A stretch of DNA of 64,000 nucleotides from Xylogone sp. PMI_703 (GCA_021399445.1 JAJTUQ010000003.1:6820001-6884000); one strand, 5' to 3'. Positions 11,612-23,568 are shown, counted from the first letter of the stretch. The notes: generated from the letters alone by a model not told the origin. A program made the numbers and translations.

Positions 11612-12277
11612 CAGTTTGGAGTGAACGTCAAAGAATGAGCAAAAGTGGTTAATGAACGGATAGGAGCTAGAGGCTTCCGATATAGTGCACATCATCGGAA
11701 GTCGCACAGTTTAAGCTCCGATATGATTTACCATTTTGCTCACGTCTCGACTTTTGGCTCGATCACGTCAAGTTATACCTAAATAAATATGGTAAACAGA
11801 AAGATTTCAATATGAATTACAATTCTCCCATAACCGTACAGCTCGCATGGTATCCTCACTTCAGATTTTACTTATAAGGAGTTCTATTTACTAAAAATGG
11901 TGTAGCCAGTACGCTTAATCTAAGCTTACTCTTAACTGTGAACCTTATCTCATTCATCGATTAGCATCATTATAGTTCGTACTGACTCAAACTGATGGCA
12001 TTAGCTGAATGAACTGATTCATTTCCTTCATTATGGTAGAAATACTGGTCTCCTATCGGATCAGTAGCTCAGCCGTCGGTCCAAACAAGTTCCGTCCCTC
12101 GGTAACTTTCTCAACCAAGAAACTGGACTTTAACAGCTAGAAAGCACCAAGCAAAAGCAAGAGTGCCCATGAAGTCATACAAGGACCATGGTTATATATA
12201 TAGTCTTCTAAACCTAGTTAAATTTATGTAAGTAACCGCATCCCAAGGAAAGCAGTCAAGAAGACAGAAAAAGAAAA
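11612..12277. other. Intergenic region, AT-rich
   Basis: No gene is seen in these 666 bp. The right end is the promoter of the SnoaL-like gene and contains a TATA-like run. Confidence 0.6.
12193..12202 (+). promoter_or_regulatory. TATA-box-like run
   Basis: An alternating TATATATATA run lies 76-85 bp upstream of the SnoaL-like start codon, a plausible core-promoter position. AT-rich context makes chance occurrence possible. Confidence 0.35.
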
Positions 12278-12772
12278 ATGTCTATCAACCCAGACATCGC
12301 CAACATCATCACCCGCAAAAAAGCCCAGTATTGCCACTACCTCGACACGAAGCAATGGTCCGCGCTACAATCCTCCGCCCTCCCCAACGCAGCCCTAACC
12401 TTCCTCACGCCCTCCGGCGCAGTTCAAAGCTCCGGGAAAACCCGTTTCTCATTCTCCTCGCCCCGAGCATTCGTTTGACGCTCTCCAACCTCTCTTCCAG
12501 AAGGCCCAAACGCTGCATCATATTGGTCCGGGGGACCTCCAACAATTTCCGAGCATGAGGTCGAGGCTGTCTGGGGGAGGGAAGACCAATTGCTGTTCCC
12601 GTTGATTGGGACTGTTGTGAGGATTGATATGCGGGGAGGAGGGTATTATCATGAGGTCTGGAAGAAAGAGGAGGGAGATTGGTATTTGAAGTCTTTGAGA
12701 TTGGAGCGGACGTATATGAAGGCTGGGTTGACGACTGGGTTTTGGACGTGGTTGAGTAGTAGGTTTGGGTGA
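12278..12772 (+). pseudogene. SnoaL-like (NTF2-fold) protein gene with two compensating frameshifts
   Basis: The gene begins MSINPDIANIITRKKAQYC and reads in one frame to RFSFSSPRAFV, where a TGA (12476-12478) follows. One frame over, the family sequence continues as DALQPLFQKAQTLHHIGPG. Removing one T from the GTTTG at 12473-12477 would join them. The sequence then returns to the first frame after the G5 run at 12530-12534 and continues ISEHEVEAVWGREDQLLFP...GGYYHEVWKKEEGDWYLKSLRLER to the stop at 12770-12772. Both breaks are in homopolymers and cancel out, so this is either a young pseudogene or two base-calling errors in a gene for a 164-165 aa protein. The SnoaL-like fold serves enzymes of many small-molecule pathways. 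No specific substrate can be given. Confidence 0.75.
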
Positions 12773-13452
12773 TTAGATATACTGGAATGTGTGATAAGTA
12801 TTAAGGGGCGAAATAGTAGAGCCATTTGAGTAAGTTAGGAAGGCTGAGGCAAGTACTTTTGGAGATGGATTGGGATTGAGGAGTCGATCATGAGATACAT
12901 TCCTACCTCTTTGGTTTGTGCCTATTTGCATTTACATCTATTTCTGAATGGGGACCTCGTTTGCTGACTTACTCGGTGGTATCTCTAGGTTAATCCCCGG
13001 AGACATGATCAATTACTGTCGCTCAAATTCTTGTTTACCTTAGATAATAAGCTCAATGTTTCCAAAACTCGATATAAACTTTTTTAGGTTTCATCGTAGA
13101 AGTCCGTTTCGACCTGTGTAGTGCTAATAAAACATATGCTATACATAGCAGCAGTATTAATCCTGCATTAACATGCCACGAAAATTTGGGCAGAAAATTA
13201 GACCATCACTATCCATGCTGACGACAATATCTTTCCGGATAACTTTGATATGTTAAATTAACCCTCTTCGTTTCTTATTTCATGGTCCTTGTTACTCGTG
13301 ACATAGGCAAATAAATCATAACCTCCTTCTCAACGGGTATCTAGTATACAAACAACTATTTTTGCTTTGCTCGTAATTCAAAAAAGAAGAAACACCTCCT
13401 CGCATCAATTGGCATGCTCAAATCGTACAAGTATAATTTGCTTTCCCGCGCT
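12773..13452. other. Intergenic region
   Basis: This is an AT-rich gap between the SnoaL-like gene and the 3' end of the GT8 gene. No coding signal is seen. Confidence 0.6.
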
Positions 13453-14965
13453 TCACTCGAATTTAGGCTCGAATTCCCATGGCGACCTTGCCACCTCATC
13501 AATAGACCTCTTAGATAAACTTGGATCCATATCACAGATATCCTACAACGCATAGTATTAGTACATATAACATTATGTAGTGGTAGACGGAGACATCAAG
13601 GAGAAGATAGGTAACTATAGGAACAGACATACCTTTCTGCGTTTCTTAAAGTCACTGTAAAAGCCCAACCACATATCTCGAGCACGACAGTCCTCTTTAC
13701 CATCCGCATCTACATCACACTTTGGCTTGGTATCATCAGTAACAGCGGCAGTAGCCTGTATCCATGGCTTCGGCATAGGCCAGTCAGAGAAATGCAAGAA
13801 CTTGGCCTCCTTAAGCATCTTCTCCGGGTCCCACTTCTCGTAATCGTTGCCGAGATATGATAGATGCTGACCCTGTGAGCGAAATTCCCCAGTCAGGAGG
13901 TCGTAACGCCGATGGGGGAGTATCATGCAGTCCTTCCCATACAGATTATTCACAATCTCCATATCAAAGTCGGATTTGGAGGCATTGTCGATAGCATTCT
14001 TCACTCGATTGAATTCTGCGACGGATGGTTGGATCAGAATCATCTGCGAGCTCAGGAATGGCTGATCCATCCAGTAGGCACGCGGCATGGCCACGGGAAC
14101 AGGAGGGAGCAGGAAGAGCTCGTCCATGGGTTGGAGAACGGTGGAGTCGGAGTCGAGTGAGAGCACCCTTTCGTATTGAGTCTGATTGAAGGCGAGGAGT
14201 TTGGTGTATGAATCACCCCAGGTAGCTAGCCGCATCATTGTCTCGTTAGTTCAATTCCGAGCAGGTAGCTGCAAGCAACGTTTGCACCCAAAATACATCT
14301 ATCGACTTACCATCATTTGAATCACGATGCTGGACTTGGATTGGCATCAACTTTGCGCCATACTCGTTCTGAGCCTTGAGAAGCAATCGGGCCTCTGCAG
14401 AGTCGGACTGGGGATCGACGCTCATGGTCGACGGGTACATCATCAGCCGATCGGCCTTGCTGCCTAGCCGGTGCAAGATCTCGAAGAGCATGACCGAATT
14501 GCACAGGTATTCGGTGTTGGTGACATATTGTGTATATGCATAGCGCGACCAATCCACCTGCTGGTCGGTGCACTGGGCCGGTTTTTCTGGAGGAGAGGGC
14601 GGCGTCGGTGGATTCGGAGGCTTGGGGGAGTCGGGGGATTCTGGTGCTGGCGGAGGAGGCGGAGAGGATGGAGAAGATGGAGCAGTCGGTGGTTGAGGGG
14701 AGTTGGGAGGCTCGACGTCGGTAGCTGGAGGGGCGCGTAGATGATCAAGACTGATGTCGAGGCGCGACTGTGAGTAGAGGTAGCCCAGCACCGCAATAAT
14801 CAGCACCGTCGCTCCGGTGATGCGAACTCGTTTGGATTTCAGGATCGCGCCCAGCTTGGGCTTGACCTGCGGCGCATTCACATCATCGTTCTCAGTCGGG
14901 ACCGGGAGGTAGGAGCTGCCGAAGAGACGCTGGAAGAACCCTGGAGGCTTGTCTGCGGGAGCCAT
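13453..14965 (-). CDS. GT8 glycosyltransferase, Gnt1-like (glycogenin-type), type II membrane protein
   Basis: Exons are 14965-14311, 14225-13633 and 13542-13453, giving 445 aa. Intron 1 (85 bp) has a CTAAC branch and joins RDSND-ATWGDSYTKLLAF. Intron 2 (90 bp) has a perfect TACTAAT branch point and joins DFKKRRK to DICDMDPSLSKR. A short basic cytoplasmic tail precedes one membrane anchor at about residues 50-70 (ITGATVLIIAVLGYLY), then a Pro/Ser-rich stem with many PP repeats, then the catalytic domain. The metal-binding DxD is in RVLSLDSDSTV. The closest known relatives are Golgi N-acetylglucosaminyltransferases of the Gnt1 type. Acceptor specificity cannot be read from sequence. Retention of intron 2 would give a short VCLFL tail. 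Confidence 0.88.
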
Positions 14966-16688
14966 CGAAGGAACGTCCCGGCACGGAGGCAGGGGAACAC
15001 CCACGAGCAAGCAGCAGAAATAGAAGTGAAGATGTATGAGGGGAGATAGAAGCTCAAAACAGAAGGAAATTGAGGAGAAGGGATAGAGAGCAGCGTTATG
15101 AAGGTCAGCCCTAGTATGGGTGAATTGCTGCGCCGTGGCAGTTCGTGGCGGCAACGGGGCGAGTGTGGCTTGACGGGGGCTCGTTGGGGACCGCTGCCTA
15201 CTCTCGAGCTACTGTACCATACGTACCGCTCCAGTAGCTGCCCACTCGTTGCGCCGAGCTTGCGGTCCAGGTACATCGCGCGGATTCATCTGCAAGCCCA
15301 AAAAGCTTACGTGGCGGTTAATGTGTTGTGGTTGGAGTTGTAGTCTTAAGTACTGTACGGAGTATACAGTGCTGTATTACTGTACCTTCTTCCTCCTGCC
15401 ACTGTGCCAGATCCTACGGTGCGGCAAGAGCCAAAGAGCATGCTTCTTCTTCTCTGTTCGTTGATTACCAGCGAATGCGACGAGATGAACAAACCAGGCA
15501 GCAGCCAAACGGGCACAACTGGATTCAGCCGGGTTGGAGATTGCAAAATAAACATAGATGTTGTCGCTATACATGTACTGACATCTCAATGGATATACAA
15601 CTTGGCCTCAGCGGGAGTCAGGTACTGATTCCACGGCGGTAGGTACTCTCTTTTCCTTCATGTCGCCTTCCCATCCTGTGAGTCGGGCGTAAATCTGCTT
15701 CAATCCTCTAGCGCATCGACTACAGTAATGATCAATCGATTGAATTGTGCTTGAAGTATAGTTACTAACTCCAGTGTACATTTCGCTATGCTTTCCCATA
15801 TGTTATGTTTGTTACGTTTTCTTCCTCCCCTCGAGCTTCCCATTCAAAGTTGGATATTCATACCTCAGGCACTCACTCTGTTCCAAATTGGCTACTTTTA
15901 CCGACGTTCCAACTCTTCGGCCATTGGTGGAATTCTCATCTACTTGGGGAATTCAACTTCAGCTTCCTATTCTACTTCTACCATGCCAGGCAAACAACAA
16001 GTGTCAACAAGTGTCGCAATGATATCTGGCCGTTGAGCGGAGAGAAAAATTAATACTTTGGGTCTTCTTTACTGTTAAAGGTCGACCTGCCAACTGCGAA
16101 ACTGCATGACGTCCATCAAGCGGATTCTCGCTTCCAAAGAGTTGGCCGTCTTGTCACAAAAACACCCCGAAACCCAGACGATACCCCAAAGCTTGAGACG
16201 ATGGCTATTCACCTTTTCTTCTATTTGTTTCTGCTCTTCGGCGTCAAATGGCTTTCTAGTTGATCAATAGCCTTTCAGCCACTATAATCGCGTTTTGAAA
16301 TTGCGGTACCCGCTCTTTCTGCTGCTGGATCGTCCATCTCGCAGCTCTCGCAGCTCCCGCAGCCAGCCATGCTCTTCCCGGGCCAACAGAAGTCGAGGGC
16401 TCGTCTACCTCGTGCACATGCGATGTGTTGTCTTGGCCGTTCTAGAATCTAGACCGCCGTCAAATTAGATGGAGATAGGAAGGCAGGTAATAAATGTCTG
16501 CCAGGGCACAGAAGGGGGAGAGGACATACCTCCGCCATGCTGTCATTGGTTCTGGTGCACTCCTTCTTGGCCCAGCGATGAACTGCATGACGTAGCTCCG
16601 GCCATCATATAAATCTTTTCTTTCTCATCTTCCCCCAAGATAATAATGCTAGAATGCTTTTGAATCAGCTCTTGAACGTTCCCGAACC
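14966..16688. other. Long intergenic region
   Basis: The 1.7-kb space lies between divergent genes. Several overlapping frames of 60-130 codons exist on both strands (for example 14878-15276, antisense to the GT8 5' end), but none has domain content. It probably contains both promoters. Confidence 0.55.
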
Positions 16689-17226
16689 ATGTCATCGCAT
16701 GGTCATGATTCGAACGCGGAGCATCCCCGTCTAGCACCGTGGCTGGACCAAGCCGAGGCTTCGACGTCCTTGCGACAGCCGCGAGAAACATCCAGCCGTC
16801 TGCACCGCGCCCGAACGCACATCGCCGCCGTTGCTTGTGAGGCGTGCCGAAGTCGGAAATCAAAGGTTGAGCAACTTATATAGATAATAAACATGAATAG
16901 CTAACCAACTAACTGGTTTTCTGTAGTGCAATGCCGAACGTCCAGCATGCAGAGCGTGCGTCCAACGCAAGACGCCTTGTCAGTACGTCGCTGAGCCATT
17001 AGAGACGCACTCGCAGGCACTCAAGAGGAGGTACGATGAGCTCCACCAGTCAAAGGTACCTTACGAAGAACTGTTCGACATGTTGAGGTTCCTGCCAGAG
17101 AAGGACTCTCTCGAGGTTCTGCGCAGAATCAGAGCTGGTGGCGAAGTCGATGCGATTTTACGCTATGTGAAAGAGGGTAACCTACTTCTCTGCCCAGGTA
17201 GTGCTCGAAGCTTGATTCCAATATAA
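16689..17226 (+). pseudogene. Truncated Zn(II)2Cys6 regulator (DNA-binding part only)
   Basis: Exon 16689-16865 ends in VACEACRSRKSK. A 61-bp intron (GT..CTGTAG, branch CTAAC) joins it to 16927 onward, CNAERPACRACVQRKTPCQY, completing a Zn2Cys6 cluster. The frame continues through the linker typical of large fungal C6 activators (KRRYDEL, LFDMLRFLP, ILRYVKEGNLLL) and stops at 17224-17226 after 158 residues. Full-length relatives normally run several hundred residues further, with a fungal_trans domain. Here the following 600 bases hold only short frames, so the gene looks 3'-degraded. If expressed, it would be a DNA-binding domain without an activation region. Confidence 0.65.
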
Positions 17227-19058
17227 TCTTCTATATGTCTAGGTACCACTTGAAGAGTTGTCCTCAATCTCAACTCACAACTGAGTAGATGGAAACACAA
17301 CCTATCGAGGGTTGTTAACCTCTACTACTGGAAGTCGCGAGCGTCGAAGTGCCTTGGTGATCTACGACAACAAGCTACCTCGTCAACGCCTTATTATTTA
17401 TTCTATTTCAATACTAAGGACTCACGTTTTCCGCGAGAAGCTTCCTCAAGACATTGCTGTGGGACTTTCTTTTCAGGGGGCTGGTTCGCCATTACTTGCT
17501 AGCCGCATGCTGTGTGAGTTTAAAAAATTCTATCCCCTCCATTAACTTGTCAAATGGTTAACTCGTTCTAGAGCGCGAGCTCACACTTTCTCAATACCCA
17601 TGGCTCTACCATGTACTCTCTATAAATGCAGAGAGATTAGAAATCAGAAAGAGCTCACTACCATTTAGACCGGCTCTCGTCTTGCTCAGCACAATGAGCC
17701 GCATAACACGAGACCGGAACACAATCGCTATTAGATACCATAAGATAGATTAGACCCAAAGATAACATGGTCAGAACAGCATTGCATACAGGTTGTCAGA
17801 ATGGAGGTGAAGTATGAGAATGTGTCTCAAAGTGCAGCGTATTACAGCCCCATCAAGTGAATTCTGTTCCTTGAGTACCCGTAGCGACCTGGATTATTTT
17901 GCTCTACAATATACCACCCTCAATAGGATTGTCCAGTGACCAGTATATCCATATCCCATGCGTGTACGTGAGGCCTTGGTCATCTTATTGATTAATAGAA
18001 ATATGTGATCTCACAGCCAATAAGATAATCACGAGAAGCCGTGAGACTGACTCTAACCTAACTAGACTATCGCAAGACCACTTATATACTTCTTATCCAG
18101 GATTGAGTTTATACGTCAGTTATTCTACACGCTTGATTGAATCCCAGATCTCATAACGGCAGTCTACCTGTTCTTTCATCAGTTGATCCCTTCTGCTGAG
18201 AGCTGAGTGGATCCAAGGGTGTAGATGGCGAATATGAACACACCAATCAATGGTTAGTTACCGTAACTAGCCAGCAACTTCGGGTTCCTTGCAACAATCG
18301 GACTTCCTCCAGAAAACCTTTAGTGGTAATGATTTGCCAGAAAAATCGGAAAGAATCGTCCGCAGCTGGATGTATCAGATACAGTCTCGAGATAGTCCTG
18401 TAGGATACTATATCCTAACTTTGTGTGCTACCATAACAAGAAGTATTGAGACCAGCAACCGCAGCCATCAACCTGTGCTTAAATGCTAGCGCTAACACTA
18501 GCTATTTGGTTACTGGAACTCCATGGAGCACCGACTCTTACTAGCTGATGCCCGACTTGCTCGGATTTTAGGGTTACGCGGTATGATGAATTTCTGATCA
18601 TATTCAAAGGAAAATTGCACTAGGCTGGTCTCATGTCGGACTTGGCACTTGACAATAGCCAAGTTGGTATATGTGCAATAGTTATTGTATCATCATTTCT
18701 GACTGTACCGACAGAATATAGCAGTGCGGTAGCTTTTGGAGGCGACGTAGGTGCTAGCTCTTGTGACGGCGTAATTGATGCTGAATATTAAGAAATACTC
18801 TATGCAGACCTCTGATACCTAGGGATTTAAGATCGACTTGCAATAATTCCTTGTTCAAGCTCGTTGGCATATATTTGAATCTTACTATGTGTGATTGATT
18901 AGTTCTTCCAACTTTGCATCGACCGCAAACCTTGCAGGACTTGGCTGTTTTTAACATTGCTAATACTACAGTGTTATACATTAGAGCATTCTATTATGAA
19001 TATTGTACAGGTAGATAGTGTATTGAAGCTCACAATAAACAGATCTCGTCTAAACGTG
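17227..19058. other. Degenerate region downstream of the truncated C6 gene
   Basis: Short frames such as 17312-17545, and a stretch at about 17570-17750 reading ERELTLSQYPWLYHV and STMSRITRDRNTIAIRYHK, look like eroded protein-coding sequence. They could be the remains of the regulator's C-terminus. I cannot join them into a gene. No other element is seen up to 19058. Confidence 0.4.
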
Positions 19059-20443
19059 CTATAAACCTTCATCCCAAGCAGGCCATGTTTGGCTCTTATA
19101 CGAGGGCATGCATTTGACATTCGGCGGCGGATTATCTTCCCATTCAATCCTCATCTCGTCGTTATCTTCTTCATTGCGGACTATATCAGAAACATAACCC
19201 TTCAGAGCCTTAATTTTCCGTGCTGCATCGTCTGAATATTCGAGATTGACAGTTGGGACCACTGCAATCTTTCCATAGCCATGACGCCACATATCCTTAC
19301 AGAAAAGTTTGGGCTCCCCTTGGTAGCATTCTTTCTCGAAGTGGCTACGAAATTTTATCGTGTGATCGAGAATCGGCTTTGCAGTGAATGCAGTTGCCCC
19401 ATTCCAGCATGAAAATACTTGAAATGGTCTATGGGAGTTGAGTCGGTCTCGTGCCTTGGGGTCGTTCCAGAACAGATCCCACGCAGAATTCCAGTTCCCA
19501 TCTTCAGGGATGTTGAAGAAGGTGTCTCCCGTCATACCTCGAGCAATCCATACATCATAAAAAGTTGGGTCCTGTCCAACATATGTCCAGTCCATAGCGC
19601 AAGTCATATCCGCTCCCTGGTACAACCGTTGATGAATTAACTCCAGAATATCTTGGAGGCAGATTGAAACATCATTAAGGAAGACCACTGTAGCTTCATG
19701 AGAGTACCGGTCAGGGTTGTCGACCAGAGGCCTTAGAGCTTTGTTGCGAAGTTCTGCCAGGGTTTTGATACGATCATTTCCAGGAGCCTTAGGGTTTAAA
19801 TCACTCGAAGTGAAGAAATATTTGGCACCTATTCCCTCAATCTCTGAACGTAGTAGCTTCAATATCTCAAACGTTCCATCATCTGATCGGCCTTCCACAA
19901 TCGACAATGCGCAATTCTCAGGTCCTAGAAAGCGTATAGTTTCAACGATGGATCCTATCAACCGTGGAAGCAGGCTTGCACATTGATGAAGGTCCAACGC
20001 AAATAGATACTTTAATTTCCTCTTAGATTGGACTGTCTCGGTAGTTGCACCGCGGAGATATTCATAGCGATCAGGTGTTGGAGCAGGACAATCCAGTCTG
20101 GGAAAGGATTTATCATCGGGGTTCATGATTGCGCCGACGTAGGAACCGGCGAGTTTGAGCAAAGTTGAGTTTCCATCTCTGAGAGGTGGGTCCAATGCTG
20201 TTGGAGGAGGCTCTTGGTTCGATGTCGCATCTTCATCGTGTACTAATTATACACTCTATCAGTATAACTACTAACAAAAGCCGTAGGTCTTGCAATTGAA
20301 AACGCCTTACTTGAAGGAGACGGCACTATACTAAAGCCTCCACCAAAGAACGAACGGTTTGTTAAATAGATGTATATGGCAAATGTGAGAAGTATGAGGG
20401 CCAGGCAAGCAGTTTTGAAAATGATGAGGAATTTTCGTCCCAT
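19059..20443 (-). CDS. GT69-type alpha-1,3-mannosyltransferase (CAP59/CMT1 family)
   Basis: Exons are 20443-20311 and 20242-19059, giving 438 aa. The 68-bp intron joins SPSS-IHDEDATSNQEPPPT. A short N-terminus (MGRKFLIIFK) precedes a membrane anchor at about residues 9-29, the usual type II Golgi arrangement. The catalytic part shows family landmarks: KYLFALDLHQCASLLPRL, SIVEGRSDDGTFEIL, a VVFLNDVSIC segment with the Asp of the nucleotide-sugar site, CAMDWTY, PFQVFSCWNGATAF, and ECYQGEPKLFCKDMW. CMT1/CAP59 proteins are known from capsule and glycan synthesis in basidiomycete yeasts; related genes are common in ascomycetes with uncertain substrates. It is intact and opposite in strand to the surface-protein gene. 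Confidence 0.9.
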
Positions 20444-21229
20444 CTTCTGTGTTGATGATACCGAAGGCCTTAATATAAAAGAATCATCGTGGTTTTACAA
20501 GAGAACGAGTACTTTAGCACGAGCAAATTTGAGTGTAACAAGGTGCGACACCTGCTGGTGCTTGGGAACAAGTCATTTTATAAAATGTTGGCAGGCTCCG
20601 CCAATGGTCACGCACCGTTAGACGCCACGGCTGCTTGAGTGTAAGTGAGATGGCAGACAAAAGTAAATAGCCGTATCCAAAGCCTAATTAATATTCTGTT
20701 TCATATTTTCGAGTTCGTCCAAGTTAGGAAGCTCGATGGGATGCTGAGTGGAAGTAGGCGTTCGTCGAGTGGTGGCTACTGACTCGCATATCTCTTAAAC
20801 TCCTAGAGCTATACTACCTTAAGATGTATACTGCGATACCTTGATTAATGCTAGAATTACGGACTCATATCCTGATACAATTAAGGCTTGTTTGAACTTG
20901 TTTTCGCAATATCGTAGATACCCCTTTTTACCACAGCCTTACCACTTTGTCATTTTGGGCAGGTGAATGTACCACGGCTGCAAATTTAAAATGAAGGATG
21001 TTACACAACCACCCAAAAACGTGGTCCTGTTCAGAGCCACAAAAATTTGAGTATCTTGACTCTCGAAGCTATTGCTAGAGCCTTGTTGAGAAGAAATCTA
21101 CTGGGGATAGACTTCTCTTACGCTTTAGACACCATTCCCCTCCCTCTTGTAGCTACTTGAGTACATCCTGCTCCTATTATTATTTTGCATTCATTTGTAT
21201 TTCTGCTTGATGCTTTAGTTTATATCAAT
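20444..21229. other. Divergent intergenic region
   Basis: The 786-bp gap separates the start codons of the GT69 gene and the surface-protein gene. No gene is seen. It presumably holds both promoters. Confidence 0.6.
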
Positions 21230-22307
21230 ATGAAGCCTTTTCTGATTCCCATCTCATTCCTAATCTTTAATGGCTATACGTCCGCGAGTTCGAGAATCTC
21301 TCCGCCAGCGCGGCAGCTAGAGCAGTTAACACCAGTACCCACTCCATTCACTCTCTTACCATATTCAAACTCCAATTCACTGGATGAGCTTCGAAGACGA
21401 CAAATTACTGTGCAAATATCAACATGTGGATACAACAATGGAGACCCGACAAAGCCTCGAACAGCTAATTCAGGCTTCAACTGCAGAGTAGACACGAAAA
21501 ATGGACTCTGGGGTTTCTGTCCAACAACGGTCATCGCGGCTACCGACTGCGGCTTAGCTGGATGTTGTATTGATACGAGCAATTGCTCTGACGGTTGCGG
21601 TATTATCGATGTAGATAGTATCACAACCTTTACTTGGTCAGCATACTTTTTGCATCTCAGAAGTGGTCTCTATGGTTTTGAAAGCACAATGCTGACAAGT
21701 GTTATTCAACAGTGCTACTGACAAACAGGAGTTTTGTTCCACCGCGCTTTTGATTGACGGCCCTGATCAGACTTATTCATACATTGCTTGCGCTCCAAAT
21801 TCAGGGACGGGAATTCTATACGCTGCACCTACTTTAGCATCTGTAGCTGCTAGCTCGACTGCTGGGTTCAGCTCAAGCTCAACACCAGCCCCTTCGTCAA
21901 CACTCGCACCTTCATCATCCTTATCTACACCCTTGGTATCATCACAATCAGACTCTGCTCCCTCTACATCCTTACAATTACCCACTCTAGCTCCCGCTTC
22001 AAATACAACTACACCAGATCCGGCTTCCAAAAGCAATGTTGGTCCTATTGTTGGGGGTGTCCTTGGAGGACTAGCCCTGATTGGATTCTTTGTTCTAGCT
22101 GCTATCTTTTTAACACGAAAATACCAACGCAATGAAGCAGGCAACAAAGCAATGCCACAAGATGCTATTTATAGATGGAGGCATGGCAGTCCTAAGACTT
22201 TCCCTGGTGGAGATGGGGTGTACGGGTATTCCAGTTACCAGAAATATGGGAGTGATGGCCCAAGCGAGTTATCCACTAGGCAAGAACCTATCGAACTTGA
22301 AAGCTGA
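21230..22307 (+). CDS. Mucin-like single-pass surface protein with Cys-rich ectodomain, 333 aa
   Basis: Exons are 21230-21636 and 21713-22307. The 76-bp intron (branch TGCTGAC) joins ITTFTC-ATDKQEFCSTALL, restoring a cysteine. Order: signal peptide about 1-20; a propeptide-like stretch ending in RRR; a Cys-rich domain of about 100 residues with NGLWGFCPTTVIAATDCG, DCGLAGCCID and DQTYSYIACAP; a Ser/Thr/Pro-rich stalk with SSSSTPAPSS repeats; a membrane segment GPIVGGVLGGLALIGFFVL; and a basic cytoplasmic tail of about 60 residues. I recognise the Cys-rich domain as a common fungal surface domain without an assigned function. The architecture resembles wall-stress sensors, but that role is inference. 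Confidence 0.85.
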
Positions 22308-23304
22308 TACGAGCGAGTCAATGTAGATAACGTAATACTTTGATATTGACGTGGGTATATTTCTAGATTTCATGGATTCAGGAGTGTATTGTGCTACACG
22401 ACTTGTAAGAATACTTTGTTGTAAAGAGCGAAGAAAGGTCATGCAGGTATTTGAAGCGGCATATAATGTAGAATAGGCGATATGATTATGTATAGCTAGA
22501 ATAGAGTAGTACGGAGTACAAACTATCCTTCGAAGTCCCAAAAATATAGACAAAACAATGTCTTTATAATTGTAGAGCCCTTGTCAAATGTATTGAAAAG
22601 ACGACCATACCAACTCCATCTCTCCTCCACCGACTCTGCACAGTTTTCATGGTACTTAGTAGATGGTAGTTCTCATCTATCGTAACACTTTTAAAGTTAT
22701 ATACTGCCAGAGTAATGGTATTTAGTGGCACTGTTGCCTCCCACGAGCTATGGATTGTCTGCGCCCTTCTCAGACCCCCTAGCTATTTACGTTTTTACAA
22801 AAAAATTGTTACAATTATGAGCTGGTATCATGTTCTACTAATCAATACTAGGAAGTATAGTGCACATACCCAGCTCACTTTGTTAGTTGCATTAAGCGGG
22901 GGGTCGAAGCTGCGTAAATAGTGACCAAAAACTCCCAGATTTGAGGGTCGAAACCGCAGTACTCAGATTTATTTTATAATAATTAACCTCATTATTTTTC
23001 CACGAAATTTTGACAATAAGATATACTAGGATAACTATATGACTTTAGTCTTTATCAAATGTCAGACGAAATATTATTATCCTTACAATTATAAGTAATT
23101 TTATGCATAAAAGTTTATTGTTTTCATTAAAATCAATCTTTATAAAAATGACTAAATGTTAGAATTTTGGATTAAATAACTTGTCTACCTAATGTATGTA
23201 CCAAAAAACGGGTAAGTCTTTTAAGATATTATATAGGAAATCTGTATACTTGATACTAAATGTAAAAATTAGTTATAACATTATATTAATGATAAGGACA
23301 TCTG

Positions 23305-23414
23305 TTCTAGCCATTACAGGAATACTGTATGTTACTTATTCGCTAATGGACTTAACCATTAAGGTATAACCTAAGGCATTAGCGAATGAATAAGTATTAG
23401 TATATGGGCTAGAA
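23305..23414. repeat. Imperfect inverted repeat, about 40-bp arms
   Basis: The left arm (23305-23348) runs TTCTAGCC...TTACTTATTCGCTAATG. The right arm (23377-23414) is its near reverse complement, CATTAGCGAATGAATAAGT...GGCTAGAA. The arms differ by a 4-base ATTC duplication and some substitutions, around a loop of about 28 bp. It could be a MITE-like element or the fused ends of a lost DNA transposon. Confidence 0.7.
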
Positions 23415-23568
23415 TATACATATGATTATAATTTAGATAAATAATAAATAATAGATGATAAATAAGAGAAGTGATATAATACCTATATATTCTATAGTAA
23501 TTTCTTCTCGTGCTAGTTCTGTTTTAGTTCCTAGAGGTGAGCAATAGCTGCTTTAACCTGAGTTAAAA

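Noticed and set aside
9110..13452. Complete secondary-metabolite gene cluster around the regulator, QCR8-like and SnoaL-like genes
   Set aside because: No polyketide synthase, peptide synthetase, terpene synthase or prenyltransferase is present in the window. At most it is a relic or part of something else.
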